From Nitrospira sp. (lineage in GTDB: Bacteria > Nitrospirota > Nitrospiria > Nitrospirales > Nitrospiraceae): a stretch of 64,000 nucleotides of DNA. Made by a program: the position numbers and the translations under genes. Shown here piece after piece: positions 43,507-52,463 of the stretch. Below the pieces are notes generated by a model. The model searched no databases. It was not told the DNA's origin and saw only the letters and a list, made by a program, of their open reading frames with translations. How positions within the stretch are numbered: position 1 is the first letter of the stretch; every line of letters starts with the position of its first letter. The DNA lies in the NCBI GenBank assembly GCA_024760525.1, contig CP060499.1, forward strand, positions 1 through 64,000, read 5' to 3'.

Positions 43507-45134
43507 CAAGGAAAACAAAACTCGAACTCACTTGGATTGGAAAAGAGAATCGGGCGAAGCTGGAGCCACGCATTCTGCTGGAGGACTCGCAAAGGTCCTA
43601 CCACGCCCCTCATCGTGTTACCGACCACGACATCTTCGACAATCGGCTCATCTTCGGCGACAACCTGCTCGCGCTGAAAGCTCTCGAGCAAGAGTTTACC
43701 GGTAAGATCAAGTGCATTTACATTGATCCTCCGTACAACACTGGAAGCGCTTTTGAGCATTACGATGATGGAGTAGAACATTCACTCTGGCTCTCGCTGA
43801 TGCGTGAGCGGGTAGAACTTCTATGGAAGCTTTTGAGTCACGACGGTGTTCTATGGATTAGCATTGATGATAACGAAGGTCACTATCTGAAAGTTCTCTG
43901 TGATGAGGTTTGTGGCCGGAAGTCATCCGTGGCAACAGTCATTTGGGAGAATTTCTACGGTCGTAGCAACGCTGCCGCGATATCACCCGCACATAACTAT
44001 CTTCTTGTGTACTCACCTCTTGGGCAAGATTGGAAAAACGTCCGCAACCTTTTACCTCGAGATGAAAAGAGTGCGAGCAAATACACTAACTCGGACAATG
44101 ATCCACGTGGGCCATGGCGCTTGGGACCAATATTCGCTGCAGAAGAACGGCACGAAGGTTTGATGTATGAGATCACAACTCCATCAGGACGAAAAGTAAA
44201 GCCACCCAAAGGCAGTCATTGGCGCATGGTTGAGAGCGAGTTTTGGCGATTAGTAGAAGAGAAGCGTATCGCCTTTGGATCCCAGGGAGACAATGTGCCA
44301 GCTGTCAAACTCTATTTGAACGAAGTTCAGGGTGGTCTTGTGCCTCGAACTTGGTGGCCGCATACCGAGGTTGGTCACTCACAGGAGGCAAAAAGAGAAA
44401 TCCAAGCTCTTTTCCCTGGAGTTGTACCTTTCGATACACCAAAACCTGAAAGACTTCTCCAAAGAGTGATCCAGATGTCGTCTAACACTAGCGACTGGGT
44501 CCTGGATTCATTCGCCGGTTCTGGAACTACGGGAGCCGTTGCCCATAAGATGGGGCGTCGGTGGATCATGGTGGAACTAGGCGAGCATTGCCATACACAT
44601 ATCCTCCCACGCCTGACGAAGGTCATTGATGCCGAGGACAAAGGCGGTGTCACTGAAGCTGTTGGCTGGAAAGGTGGTGGAGGGTTCCGCTATTATCGCC
44701 TTGCTCCATCGCTATTAGAGAAGGATAAATGGGGCAACTGGGTCATTAACAAAGCATACGACCCGGCCATGCTGGCGCAAGCTGTCTGCAAGCTGGAAGG
44801 GTTCACCTATGCTCCAAGCGACGCAGTCTATTGGCAGCACGGACACTCCACCGAACGGGACTTTATCTACATCACCACGCAGAATCTGAGCCACGACCAG
44901 TTGCAGGTCTTGAACGATGAAGTGGCAGATGGTCGCTCGCTGCTGGTGATGTGCTCTGCATTCCGTGGAAAGGCTGACCGCTATTCTAACCTGACGATAA
45001 AAAAGATTCCCAAGACTGTGCTCTCTAGGTGTGAGTGGGGCCATGACGACTACAGCCTGAAGATCGAGAATCTGCCAAAGGCTCCAATCCCGCCTGGCCA
45101 AATGGATCTCCTCGGCGAGGAGGCCAAATCGTGA
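43503..45134 (+). CDS. Site-specific adenine DNA methyltransferase (type III Mod-like, beta class)
   Basis: The 543-residue protein has DPPYNTG at residues 75-81 (motif IV) and FAGSGTTGA at 337 (motif I). This order of catalytic before AdoMet motif defines the beta class, to which type III Mod proteins belong. The intervening 250 residues hold the target-recognition region. It would methylate adenine at N6 to protect host DNA. The start overlaps the AIPR stop (ATGA) and its end overlaps the Res start (GTGA). Confidence 0.92.
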   Translation: MTRKTKLELTWIGKENRAKLEPRILLEDSQRSYHAPHRVTDHDIFDNRLIFGDNLLALKALEQEFTGKIKCIYIDPPYNTGSAFEHYDDGVEHSLWLSLMRERVELLWKLLSHDGVLWISIDDNEGHYLKVLCDEVCGRKSSVATVIWENFYGRSNAAAISPAHNYLLVYSPLGQDWKNVRNLLPRDEKSASKYTNSDNDPRGPWRLGPIFAAEERHEGLMYEITTPSGRKVKPPKGSHWRMVESEFWRLVEEKRIAFGSQGDNVPAVKLYLNEVQGGLVPRTWWPHTEVGHSQEAKREIQALFPGVVPFDTPKPERLLQRVIQMSSNTSDWVLDSFAGSGTTGAVAHKMGRRWIMVELGEHCHTHILPRLTKVIDAEDKGGVTEAVGWKGGGGFRYYRLAPSLLEKDKWGNWVINKAYDPAMLAQAVCKLEGFTYAPSDAVYWQHGHSTERDFIYITTQNLSHDQLQVLNDEVADGRSLLVMCSAFRGKADRYSNLTIKKIPKTVLSRCEWGHDDYSLKIENLPKAPIPPGQMDLLGEEAKS

Positions 45135-47806
45135 ACCGCCACGTCAATGCTATCGCGGGGCGTCTTAGCTTGCGACCTCCGCAGCGAGCGTCACTTGAGA
45201 TCCTCGACCGTGTTACGGAGATTGTCCCACCCAAAAAAAACACAGATTTGACTAGCGCTCTCGCGGCAATCAGGAGCGAATTTGCGACTGTTACCGAGTT
45301 CGAACGTGAGTTTCCTTCGCTCTGTTTTGCCCTAGCTACTGGTGTAGGCAAGACTCGTCTCATGGGCGCTTTTATCAGCTACTTGCATCTTGCACATGGC
45401 ATCAACCACTTCTTTGTACTGGCCCCTAACTTGACGATCTACAACAAACTCATTGCTGATTTTACGCCAAACACGGCGAAGTACGTCTTCACTGGGATTG
45501 CCGAGTTTGCGACCGAGCCTCCGACGATTATCACAGGGGATAACTACGAGTCGGGAGTGGCGGCTCGTCTGACTTCTTTGCCAGGATTCGGCCAAGAGGT
45601 ACACATTAACATCTTTAATATCTCGAAGATCAACTCGGAAGTCCGAGGCGGAAAAGCGCCGCGGATCAAACGCCTGTCCGAATACATCGGCCAGAGTTAT
45701 TTCGAGTATCTGGCTGGTCTCGACGATCTGGTCCTGCTCATGGATGAGTCTCACCGCTATCGAGCATCGGCCGGTGTTCGGGCCATCAACGAATTGAAGC
45801 CAGTTCTGGGGCTGGAACTCACGGCGACTCCTTTTGTGGAATCATCAAAAGGGCCGGTGCAATTCAAGAATGTCATATACGATTACCCTTTGGCCCAAGC
45901 GATGGTAGACGGCTTTGTTAAAGAACCGGCTGTGGTGACGCAGAAGAATTTTAACTCGAGTCAGTTCAATGCCACGCAGCTAGAACAAATTAAGCTAGAG
46001 GATGGTATCCATCTTCATGAGAACACCAAGGTTGAGCTGGAAACGTACGCAAGGGAAACAGGGCAGCGGATGGTGAAGCCCTTCATACTGATCATCGCCC
46101 GCGACACAACTCATGCCGGGCAGTTGATGCAGCAGTTCAAATCCCTTTTTGAGGGTCGGTACAAGGACAAGGTCATTCAGGTGGATTCCAGTAAGACCGG
46201 TCTGGAAGAGGACGAGATGGTTCAACGTCTCCTGGCCGTGGAGAGCGCGGATGAGACGACCGAGATTGTGATTCACGTAAATATGCTGAAAGAAGGTTGG
46301 GACGTGACGAATCTCTATACCATCGTTCCGCTCAGAGCCGCGAACGCACGCACACTGATCGAACAATCCATCGGCCGTGGCCTTCGGCTTCCCTACGGGA
46401 AGCGCACCGGCGTGAGTACGGTTGATCGGTTGAACATTGTGGCCCATGACCGTTTTCAGGAAATTGTTGATGAGGCCAATAAGCCGGACTCCGTGATCCG
46501 ATTGGCAAAGGTGGAACTCGACCCGGCCAACGATCTCCAGAAAATGCGAACAGTGGTTGCAACGTCAAAGATTGAAGAACAGTTGCACGGAGCTTCCCTC
46601 AGCGGGGCACTCCCAGGAGCTCCTTCAGCTCCTGCCATTTTTTCTGGCGAAGTGGAGCGTGGTATTGCGCAGGTCGCGTACAAGGAAATCCAGAAGTACG
46701 AGACCCTTCCATCCTCGCAGGACCTTCTCAAGCCGGAGATTCAGGCCAAGATTGTCGAAGAGGTCAAGAGGCAGCTGTCTCCGAATCAGCAGGCCCTACC
46801 TGGCATGACCTTGACCCCAAACATTGCCGCTCTGGTGGAAAAGACGGCTCAACTTGTCGTGCAACAGACGATCGATATCCCGCGCATTCTGGTAGTGCCC
46901 AAAGGCGACGTGACCACGGGCTTCCACGCTTTTACCCTCGACTGTTCTAGCATTCATTATCAGCCCGTTGAACGGGATCTCCTCATCCAACACCTTCGGA
47001 CCCACGAGCAGGAGACCTTAAGCTTTGGCGGACGAATGCAGCCAGAGCAACGGCTTGACGATTATCTGGTCAGAGGTCTCGTTGATTTCGATGACATCTC
47101 TTACGATGAGCACTCCAACTTACTCTATGACCTCGCGGGTCAGTTAGTGAAGCACCTGCGTTCGTATTTGAAAGCAGAAGATGATGTCAGAAATGTTTTG
47201 ATCTATCACCAAAAGCAATTAGCGGCATTCGTGCATGCGCAAATGCAGGCGAACCAGTGGGAAAAGGCTACTGGTTACGATGTGGTAGTAAGTAAGGGAT
47301 TCACCGAACTGAAGCCCAGTGCATACACGGCCAAAGATGGCGAGCCAGTTCAAGATTTCCATCAGACCGTCGTGAATCCTTCCCGAATCTCACAGATGCT
47401 CTTTGGTGGATTCCAGCGCGGACTGTACTCTGTCCAGAAGTTCGATTCCGACACCGAGCGACGCCTGGCCGTGATCCTCGACCGAGACTCACAAAAGTGG
47501 TTCAGGCCAGCCTCAGGGCAATTCCAGATTTCGTACAAGCACGGTGTTTCGCAGCATGACTATCAACCTGACTTCGTGGCGGAGACGACAGATCGTATCT
47601 ACATGCTTGAACCCAAAGCCAAGAACGAGATGGCTTCGGCTGAAGTCCTGGCCAAGAAAGACGCCGCCGTTCTGTGGTGTTCACGCGCCTCGACTCACTC
47701 CGTCAGCAACAACGGTAAGCCATGGGAATATGTCCTCATTCCCCATGATGTGATTGCGGAGAATATGACACTAGCAGGGCTAGTCAGGCAGTTTGGAGTC
47801 GCTTAG
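45131..47806 (+). CDS. Type III-like restriction subunit Res (SF2 helicase-nuclease)
   Basis: The 891-residue protein has a DEAD/DEAH-type motor: Walker A ATGVGKT (residues 69-75), LMDESHRY and ELTATPF, and motif VI QSIGRGLRLP. The C-terminal nuclease site is PD (813-814) followed by E827-X-K829 in YMLEPKAK, a PD-(D/E)XK catalytic core. It starts with GTG overlapping the Mod stop. With Mod it forms a type III-like restriction-modification pair. Confidence 0.93.
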   Translation: MNRHVNAIAGRLSLRPPQRASLEILDRVTEIVPPKKNTDLTSALAAIRSEFATVTEFEREFPSLCFALATGVGKTRLMGAFISYLHLAHGINHFFVLAPNLTIYNKLIADFTPNTAKYVFTGIAEFATEPPTIITGDNYESGVAARLTSLPGFGQEVHINIFNISKINSEVRGGKAPRIKRLSEYIGQSYFEYLAGLDDLVLLMDESHRYRASAGVRAINELKPVLGLELTATPFVESSKGPVQFKNVIYDYPLAQAMVDGFVKEPAVVTQKNFNSSQFNATQLEQIKLEDGIHLHENTKVELETYARETGQRMVKPFILIIARDTTHAGQLMQQFKSLFEGRYKDKVIQVDSSKTGLEEDEMVQRLLAVESADETTEIVIHVNMLKEGWDVTNLYTIVPLRAANARTLIEQSIGRGLRLPYGKRTGVSTVDRLNIVAHDRFQEIVDEANKPDSVIRLAKVELDPANDLQKMRTVVATSKIEEQLHGASLSGALPGAPSAPAIFSGEVERGIAQVAYKEIQKYETLPSSQDLLKPEIQAKIVEEVKRQLSPNQQALPGMTLTPNIAALVEKTAQLVVQQTIDIPRILVVPKGDVTTGFHAFTLDCSSIHYQPVERDLLIQHLRTHEQETLSFGGRMQPEQRLDDYLVRGLVDFDDISYDEHSNLLYDLAGQLVKHLRSYLKAEDDVRNVLIYHQKQLAAFVHAQMQANQWEKATGYDVVVSKGFTELKPSAYTAKDGEPVQDFHQTVVNPSRISQMLFGGFQRGLYSVQKFDSDTERRLAVILDRDSQKWFRPASGQFQISYKHGVSQHDYQPDFVAETTDRIYMLEPKAKNEMASAEVLAKKDAAVLWCSRASTHSVSNNGKPWEYVLIPHDVIAENMTLAGLVRQFGVA

Positions 47807-47906
47807 TTCAGAACTTCAGCATTAAAACGCAATCATCAGGCCGCGCTTCTAATCAAATGGTCCGAGTCTGACATCTCGGATAGCCTCAGCCATGGGAGGT
47901 TGAATT

Positions 47907-48200
47907 ATGAACGCACGAAAGCGGACAAATGCTCCTCACGGAGAGAAGACAATTGCGATAACTATTCGTCTGTTCACCAATTCCATCTCTCGCAAGAAGG
48001 GCCGTCAAGTGAAGCGGGAGTGCTGGGATGTCGGCACCGTGTATATGCATCAAAATCTCTCTCACGGGATTAGTGCTAGCAAGCCGATTCCTTTTCATTC
48101 ATTGATGGATCTTTCATCGAAGATCGAATTACTCATTACGCGCCAAAAAATAAAGCTCCACCCAGGTAATCAATCGAGGAAGTATATCTATACCCAGTGA
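47907..48200 (+). CDS. Small basic hypothetical protein
   Basis: This is an unrecognised 97-residue protein, strongly basic (MNARKRTNAPHGEKTIAITI and KRECWDVGTVYM). A good ribosome site (GGGAGGT) stands six bases before the ATG. It lies 100 bases after Res. The strand-like pattern after residue 15 and a later helix (MDLSSKIELLITRQKIKL) suggest a small folded protein. No function can be assigned. Confidence 0.6.
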   Translation: MNARKRTNAPHGEKTIAITIRLFTNSISRKKGRQVKRECWDVGTVYMHQNLSHGISASKPIPFHSLMDLSSKIELLITRQKIKLHPGNQSRKYIYTQ

Positions 48201-48224
48201 CCTGCCCAGCTGACAGAGAAATGA

Positions 48225-48470
48225 TTAACCCTTCGACGAGCGAGGATCTCTGCTTCTGGGGAAAGTGCGCTCTTCCTGATAAAGTCCGTTCAGTTTTTGG
48301 ATCTTCACTGATCCACCGCAACTTCCGAGGGCATCTTCCAGCACCCCTCCTTGGGTGGCTTCCTCTTTAGTTTCGAAACGCCTGCGCGTCTTTCCCGTCG
48401 CATCATTCGTGAGTGTCCAGTCGTCATTCCGATCATCGTGAGAGAGGGTATAGCGTGGAAGATTATCCAT
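48225..48470 (-). CDS. DUF2188-like protein
   Basis: The 81-residue protein resembles DUF2188 proteins: an initial strand (YTLSHDDRNDDWTLTND), a helix (TKEEATQGGVLEDAL), then GGSVKIQKLNGLYQEERTF and the DPRSSKG end typical of the family. GGAGCATGC precedes the ATG. DUF2188 proteins are small and often found on islands; their function is unknown. Confidence 0.7.
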   Translation of the reverse strand: MDNLPRYTLSHDDRNDDWTLTNDATGKTRRRFETKEEATQGGVLEDALGSCGGSVKIQKLNGLYQEERTFPRSRDPRSSKG

Positions 48471-48568
48471 TTTGCATGCTCCTTTTATTCTGGGCGGGTG
48501 GAATTGCCCGGCCCTCTAAGAAGTAGTGCCTCAACGGGGGCTATGATGCAGCTTGTTCTTGCCCTTTC

Positions 48569-49030
48569 TTAAGTCAACTTGTCACCCTGACGCACGAGAA
48601 TCTTTCCTTCTATCGGATACGGGTCATAGGAAGCGGCATCAATGCCGATGAGTCCATTCCACAGACGGGCCGTGTCACCGCAATCGTTATTCCAAATGTA
48701 GTTGCGGCCCGTGAACAAATGATGATCAGCGCCAGCGACATCTTCCGCGTTCATGTCCGATAGTGGGAGTTCAGAACCGGAATGAACACGGACGACGCGG
48801 CCAGGTTCAAGACTACCCTGAAATGACATGACAGTGTCCCACCGTCCATCTCGACAGCGCGGCTGGTAGGCAATATGTTGGAGCGAGATGCCCTGCATCG
48901 GATAAGATTCGTCGCCCACGTTTTTGAAATCGACCCATTCAGCGGCCAGCTGACGTTTTGGCGTCACGCTGCCCACCCGATCCTTGCCCGCTGGATTTGG
49001 CTTAGCTTCTATAATTCGAAGCATCTTCAT
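48569..49030 (-). CDS. Lamin-tail-like domain protein
   Basis: The 153-residue protein looks like a single lamin-tail (LTD) domain. Near the start is EWVDFKNVGDESYPMQGISL, which is the WVEL.N-type core. Later come the SLEPGRVVRVHSG turn and NYIWNNDCGDTARLW, as in bacterial LTD domains. There is no signal peptide, although most bacterial LTD proteins are exported. AGGAGGAACT stands right before the ATG at 49030. Confidence 0.7.
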   Translation of the reverse strand: MKMLRIIEAKPNPAGKDRVGSVTPKRQLAAEWVDFKNVGDESYPMQGISLQHIAYQPRCRDGRWDTVMSFQGSLEPGRVVRVHSGSELPLSDMNAEDVAGADHHLFTGRNYIWNNDCGDTARLWNGLIGIDAASYDPYPIEGKILVRQGDKLT

Positions 49031-49133
49031 AGTTCCTCCTGTTTTAAGAATGTATCTCCGTTGCTCAAGTGTGCTATGATTAAAGCACAGCGTGTTTTGT
49101 ATGTCAATCTACGTTTACTAAAGGGAGGTGTGG

Positions 49134-49499
49134 ATGACACGACGTGCGCTAAGCAGTCTCAGCAAGATGGTGACGGCGAAGCGGGGGGCTCATAAGTTGC
49201 GGGAAACAGCGAAGGAAATTGGAATATCTCCGGCTACCTTGATGCGTATTGAAGGAGGGCGAATACCAGATGTGGCAACGTTTGGGAAGGTCTGCCATTG
49301 GTTGAGTGTTGATCCCGGTGAATTTCTCGGTTTCGACGCGAAGGCACCTCAATCGTCGGAATGTGTGACGATATCCGCCCACTTTAAGGGAGAATCGACT
49401 CCTGACCCTGATACCGCGAACGCACTTGGAAAAATGATTCTGTTCGCCATGAAGATGCAACCGCAATCCTCTACCGACCTTGACCATGGCGACATTTGA
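49134..49499 (+). CDS. XRE-family HTH protein (antitoxin-like)
   Basis: The 121-residue protein has an N-terminal HTH (LRETAKEIGISPATLMRIEGGRIPDVATFGKVCHWLSVDP) and a C-terminal part of unclear fold. GGGAGGTG precedes the ATG at 49134. It overlaps the ImmA/IrrE-type peptidase gene by 14 bases. Such pairs are common as phage-type repressor/anti-repressor or toxin-antitoxin units. Confidence 0.85.
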   Translation: MTRRALSSLSKMVTAKRGAHKLRETAKEIGISPATLMRIEGGRIPDVATFGKVCHWLSVDPGEFLGFDAKAPQSSECVTISAHFKGESTPDPDTANALGKMILFAMKMQPQSSTDLDHGDI

Positions 49500-50064
49500 T
49501 CGAGGATTTAAAAGTTGGGCCGAACGCACGTCGACGAACATTCGGCATGAATTGGGCCTTTCCCCGTACGATGCCCTCGACGTTTTGAGTCTGGCCAGTC
49601 TTCTCAATGTCACCATCATGACGCCCGATGACATCCCTGACTTACCCAATGAAGTCCTTGTCCAGTTGGGACGAAAGGATCCATTTGGTTGGCATGCTGT
49701 TAGTCTTATCCTCCCTGATGGGAGGGCATTGTTAATCTATAACCCAAGAAAATCGGCTGGCAGAAGGGCAAGCGACATCGCCCACGAGCTTGCTCATCTT
49801 ATCCAAGAACATAAACCAAGCACGGTCATCCTTTCGCAGGATGGAAGTTTTGCGATGCGCACGTTCGATCAGAAGCAAGAAGACGAGGCGAATTGGCTTG
49901 CCTGGAGCTTGCTATTACCCCGAGAGGCATTAGTCCGCACCATGCGACAGGGCATGTCGATTGAAACAACTGCGAACATGTATGGGGTATCGACACAGCT
50001 CGTCAATTACCGACTGAGCGTTACCGGCGTGTCCGTTCAATTGGCGAGGATGCGAAGAAAGTGA
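49486..50064 (+). CDS. ImmA/IrrE-family metallopeptidase
   Basis: The 192-residue protein carries HELAHLI, the zinc-binding HEXXH motif, and a downstream Glu-rich segment (QKQEDEANWLAWSLLLPREAL) typical of ImmA/IrrE peptidases, which cleave XRE repressors. A C-terminal helix-turn-helix-like end (MYGVSTQLVNYRLSVTGV) also fits the family. Its 5' end overlaps the XRE gene by 14 bases, so the likely substrate is encoded next door. Confidence 0.9.
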   Translation: MATFDRGFKSWAERTSTNIRHELGLSPYDALDVLSLASLLNVTIMTPDDIPDLPNEVLVQLGRKDPFGWHAVSLILPDGRALLIYNPRKSAGRRASDIAHELAHLIQEHKPSTVILSQDGSFAMRTFDQKQEDEANWLAWSLLLPREALVRTMRQGMSIETTANMYGVSTQLVNYRLSVTGVSVQLARMRRK

Positions 50065-50643
50065 CTGTCATCATCAAGAGTTTCAGGCATCTCTCGGTAC
50101 TTCCCGGCAACCAACCGTTGACTGCGGCGGTCCGGTGCCATGCCCTTCAAGTCTCTCTTGCGATAGATGGTCCAAGATAATGTCTAAGGAGTGAGACATG
50201 TCCTAAGGAGGGGTTCCACCCCAAACCCGCGTGCTAAATTTGTGCTAAAAATCTTCAGAACCAGCAGAATTGCTGTAATCCCGCAGAATCGTTAGAACCC
50301 CAACAACGCCTCTATTTTCAAGATAAAACGGGGAACCATCGCAAAACCAAGCCATTGCGGTAATTCAACCTTTCGATCTTTTAAGGCGAGAGCCCTGGGT
50401 TTGAGGCCGACCGGTGTCTATCTCGCTTTCAGCTTGTTCCTCCTCCTATGACATAAACTCTTTGGCAAGAAACTAGACCAACTCGCATAGAGTCTTGGCA
50501 TACCTCGTCGACCCTAGCCCGGTAGTGGTTGTTAAAATACATATTTAGGTTTCCTCACGCCTTTTAGCTAGCAGTGCACACTTGACTATAGCGAAGGATT
50601 GGAGCAACCTTAACCAGCTTCTCTGGTTTCCGAGGGCTCGCTT
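50065..50643. other. Gene-poor junction with att-like remnant
   Basis: No gene is convincing in this 580-base stretch. It contains an AAATTTGTG motif at 50236-50244 and the degraded tRNA-Lys-like copy at 50378. The pair mirrors the layout before the far att copy (AAATTTGTG at 58037, att at 58181), so this appears to be the old right end of the left element. Confidence 0.6.
50378..50414 (+). repeat. Degenerate third att-like copy
   Basis: The first 13 bases (CTTTTAAGGCGAG) match the tRNA-Lys att core exactly. A further 10-base run (GCCCTGGGTT) follows after one mismatch, and the right part has several changes. The copy cannot fold as a tRNA 3' half. It is probably a decayed attachment site from an earlier insertion. 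Confidence 0.75.
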
Positions 50644-51012
50644 ATGCGGGTGACGGAAGATCAAAACCAAGAGCGAAGCTGTGAGGCGTGCACTCACTTC
50701 CGCAAAGCCAAGCCTGGCGATCCACTTGCGGGATGGCGGGTACAATCTCCCAAAATATTCGAACTCCGGTCGCGTTGGGAAAAGCACTTAGCCGAGCGTG
50801 CGCTATTTGAGCAGCAGCGCTTCGAAGCTAATCTGGCGTTCGACTTCGAGCCCCAGGCGTATCCATACTGCGCACATTATAGTAAAGAGTACGGTACGAC
50901 CTCAGCGGGAAGGCCTCTCCAGTTCATACTCTGTGATCGACAGAATCCGGATAAAGATTGCCCAGATTTCGTGCCATTCGTGCCAAGCGAAAAGATACAG
51001 AGTACAAGATGA
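50644..51012 (+). CDS. Small Cys-rich protein
   Basis: This is an unrecognised 122-residue protein. It has CEACTHF near the start, a charged helical spacer, YCAHYSKEYG and a final CDRQNPDKDCPDF. The pattern CXXCX[HF], helix, C-X-[HF], NPD-X2-CXDF recurs in the N-terminus of the protein at 53862, so the cysteines probably bind a metal. The stop overlaps the next start (ATGA). It is the first gene of a four-gene operon of unknown function. Confidence 0.75.
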   Translation: MRVTEDQNQERSCEACTHFRKAKPGDPLAGWRVQSPKIFELRSRWEKHLAERALFEQQRFEANLAFDFEPQAYPYCAHYSKEYGTTSAGRPLQFILCDRQNPDKDCPDFVPFVPSEKIQSTR

Positions 51013-52463
51013 CCAACAATCTTCGCTTGGGCAATGAAATGTCGATTGTTAAACGTCCTAAACCCGTGATTGCCGACGCTCTGCGAGTCGTACGACCGGA
51101 CCGTATACCTGTTTGGAAGGGTATCCCGCTGGATCTTTCGCACGCTCAACGACCGTTCGAGTATATCTTCAAAGATACAAACCGCGAGGTTAGTCTCACC
51201 GGCGAAGGATTAGGTCAACTTTACGTGTGCTTTGGGGCACCCGGGACCGGGAAGTCGTATTTTATGCTGGGCTTGCTTAAACAGCTAGCCGCTCCAGCTT
51301 GGGAGCAGCCTTGGGGTGGCCTTCTGTTGGATCCAAAACAGACCTTGGTTGGCGAGGCTCGTAATGTCATCCCTAAGGATAGGCTTCATGTTATTGCACC
51401 GAATCAAGATCGAGGCATCAACTTGCTCGCTAGTCATTTGGGACCCAGGGACCTCGGGGTTGCGCTTGCCCTAGCTGCTCAATCGGCTGGCGTATCAGCG
51501 AAAGATCCTTATTGGCTCAATGAGCTGAAACGGCTCTTTGGCGCCGGCTTTGCTTTGCTGGACCTTACTGGACGCCCACTTACACTAGCGTCACTTGCGA
51601 ACCTGTTTCTCGGTACTGAACTTGTGGGGAACAAACGCGTGACACCGCTGCAACGCGATCTTGAACGCGCCCAACCGGCGAGCACCGACGAAATACACCG
51701 GCGCCGTCTGGACCGTGCGCTTTCAGAGCTCGCCCAGTTCGCTACGGCACGCAGTGATAACGTCGAGACTGTCCGTTCGTTTATCAGCCAGGTCCTTTCT
51801 CCATTCCTAGATCCTGACCTCGATTACGTGTCGGACAACGCTAACCAGGTGTCTCTCGCCGACCTGATTCTGCGGGACGGTAAATGGGTACTTCTAGCAG
51901 TGCCGAGAAGCGCACTAAGCGTTTCACGTATGATCTCATCACTAGCCAAGACCCTTTTCCAGCGCGCAATACTAGAACGTCTCACGCTCTATCAGGATAA
52001 CGATCGGCGTGTGTTCCTCTTTGTAGACGAATACGCGGAACTGGCGAGTGATTTACCAGGCGACGGGTTTGGCGATTCGATCTTTTTCAGTCAGATGCGA
52101 CAGTTTCGGGTACTCGCCGTAATCGCTACTCAAGGCACGCCAATGCTGGAGAATTCAGGAGTCAAAGAAGCCTGGAAGACAATCCTTTCTAACTCGGCCG
52201 GTAAGCTCTTCTTTCGTGTAGCTGATCCGGACACGGCCGATCTCGCGTCGAAGCTACTCGGTGAAGGCGACCTGATCGTCAATGATAGTGGGGTGTCCAA
52301 TTCGTTGGAGGGAGGCAGCGTTCAGAAGGGCCAAAAGCTTGACAGGCGTACAGTCCTAACAAGCGATCTATTCCTCACCGGATTGGAGAGGGGGCACTTG
52401 GTATTTCTCGGCACCACGGACGGCCTGAGTCGAGCCGAAGTGCGGTACGTAAGAGTGACCTGA
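51009..52463 (+). CDS. HerA/VirD4-like ATPase
   Basis: The 484-residue protein has Walker A GAPGTGKS (residues 76-83), a DPK motif (LLLDPKQTL), Walker B LFVDEYAEL (Asp340) and an ATQGTP segment. This set fits the FtsK/HerA/TraG coupling-protein superfamily. It lacks membrane helices, so it is a soluble form rather than a standard conjugation coupling protein. No relaxase or T4SS gene is visible. Start and stop overlap both neighbours (ATGA; TGATG). Confidence 0.85.
   Translation: MTNNLRLGNEMSIVKRPKPVIADALRVVRPDRIPVWKGIPLDLSHAQRPFEYIFKDTNREVSLTGEGLGQLYVCFGAPGTGKSYFMLGLLKQLAAPAWEQPWGGLLLDPKQTLVGEARNVIPKDRLHVIAPNQDRGINLLASHLGPRDLGVALALAAQSAGVSAKDPYWLNELKRLFGAGFALLDLTGRPLTLASLANLFLGTELVGNKRVTPLQRDLERAQPASTDEIHRRRLDRALSELAQFATARSDNVETVRSFISQVLSPFLDPDLDYVSDNANQVSLADLILRDGKWVLLAVPRSALSVSRMISSLAKTLFQRAILERLTLYQDNDRRVFLFVDEYAELASDLPGDGFGDSIFFSQMRQFRVLAVIATQGTPMLENSGVKEAWKTILSNSAGKLFFRVADPDTADLASKLLGEGDLIVNDSGVSNSLEGGSVQKGQKLDRRTVLTSDLFLTGLERGHLVFLGTTDGLSRAEVRYVRVT

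Noticed and set aside
38880..47806. Considered whether this operon is a DISARM system because of SNF2 helicase plus adenine methyltransferase
   Set aside because: The DISARM core (DrmA, DrmB with DUF1998, and DrmC phospholipase-D-like) is absent, and a true Res subunit is present.
51009..52463. Considered a conjugation coupling protein and hence an ICE
   Set aside because: No membrane helices, no relaxase, and no mating-pair genes in the island.
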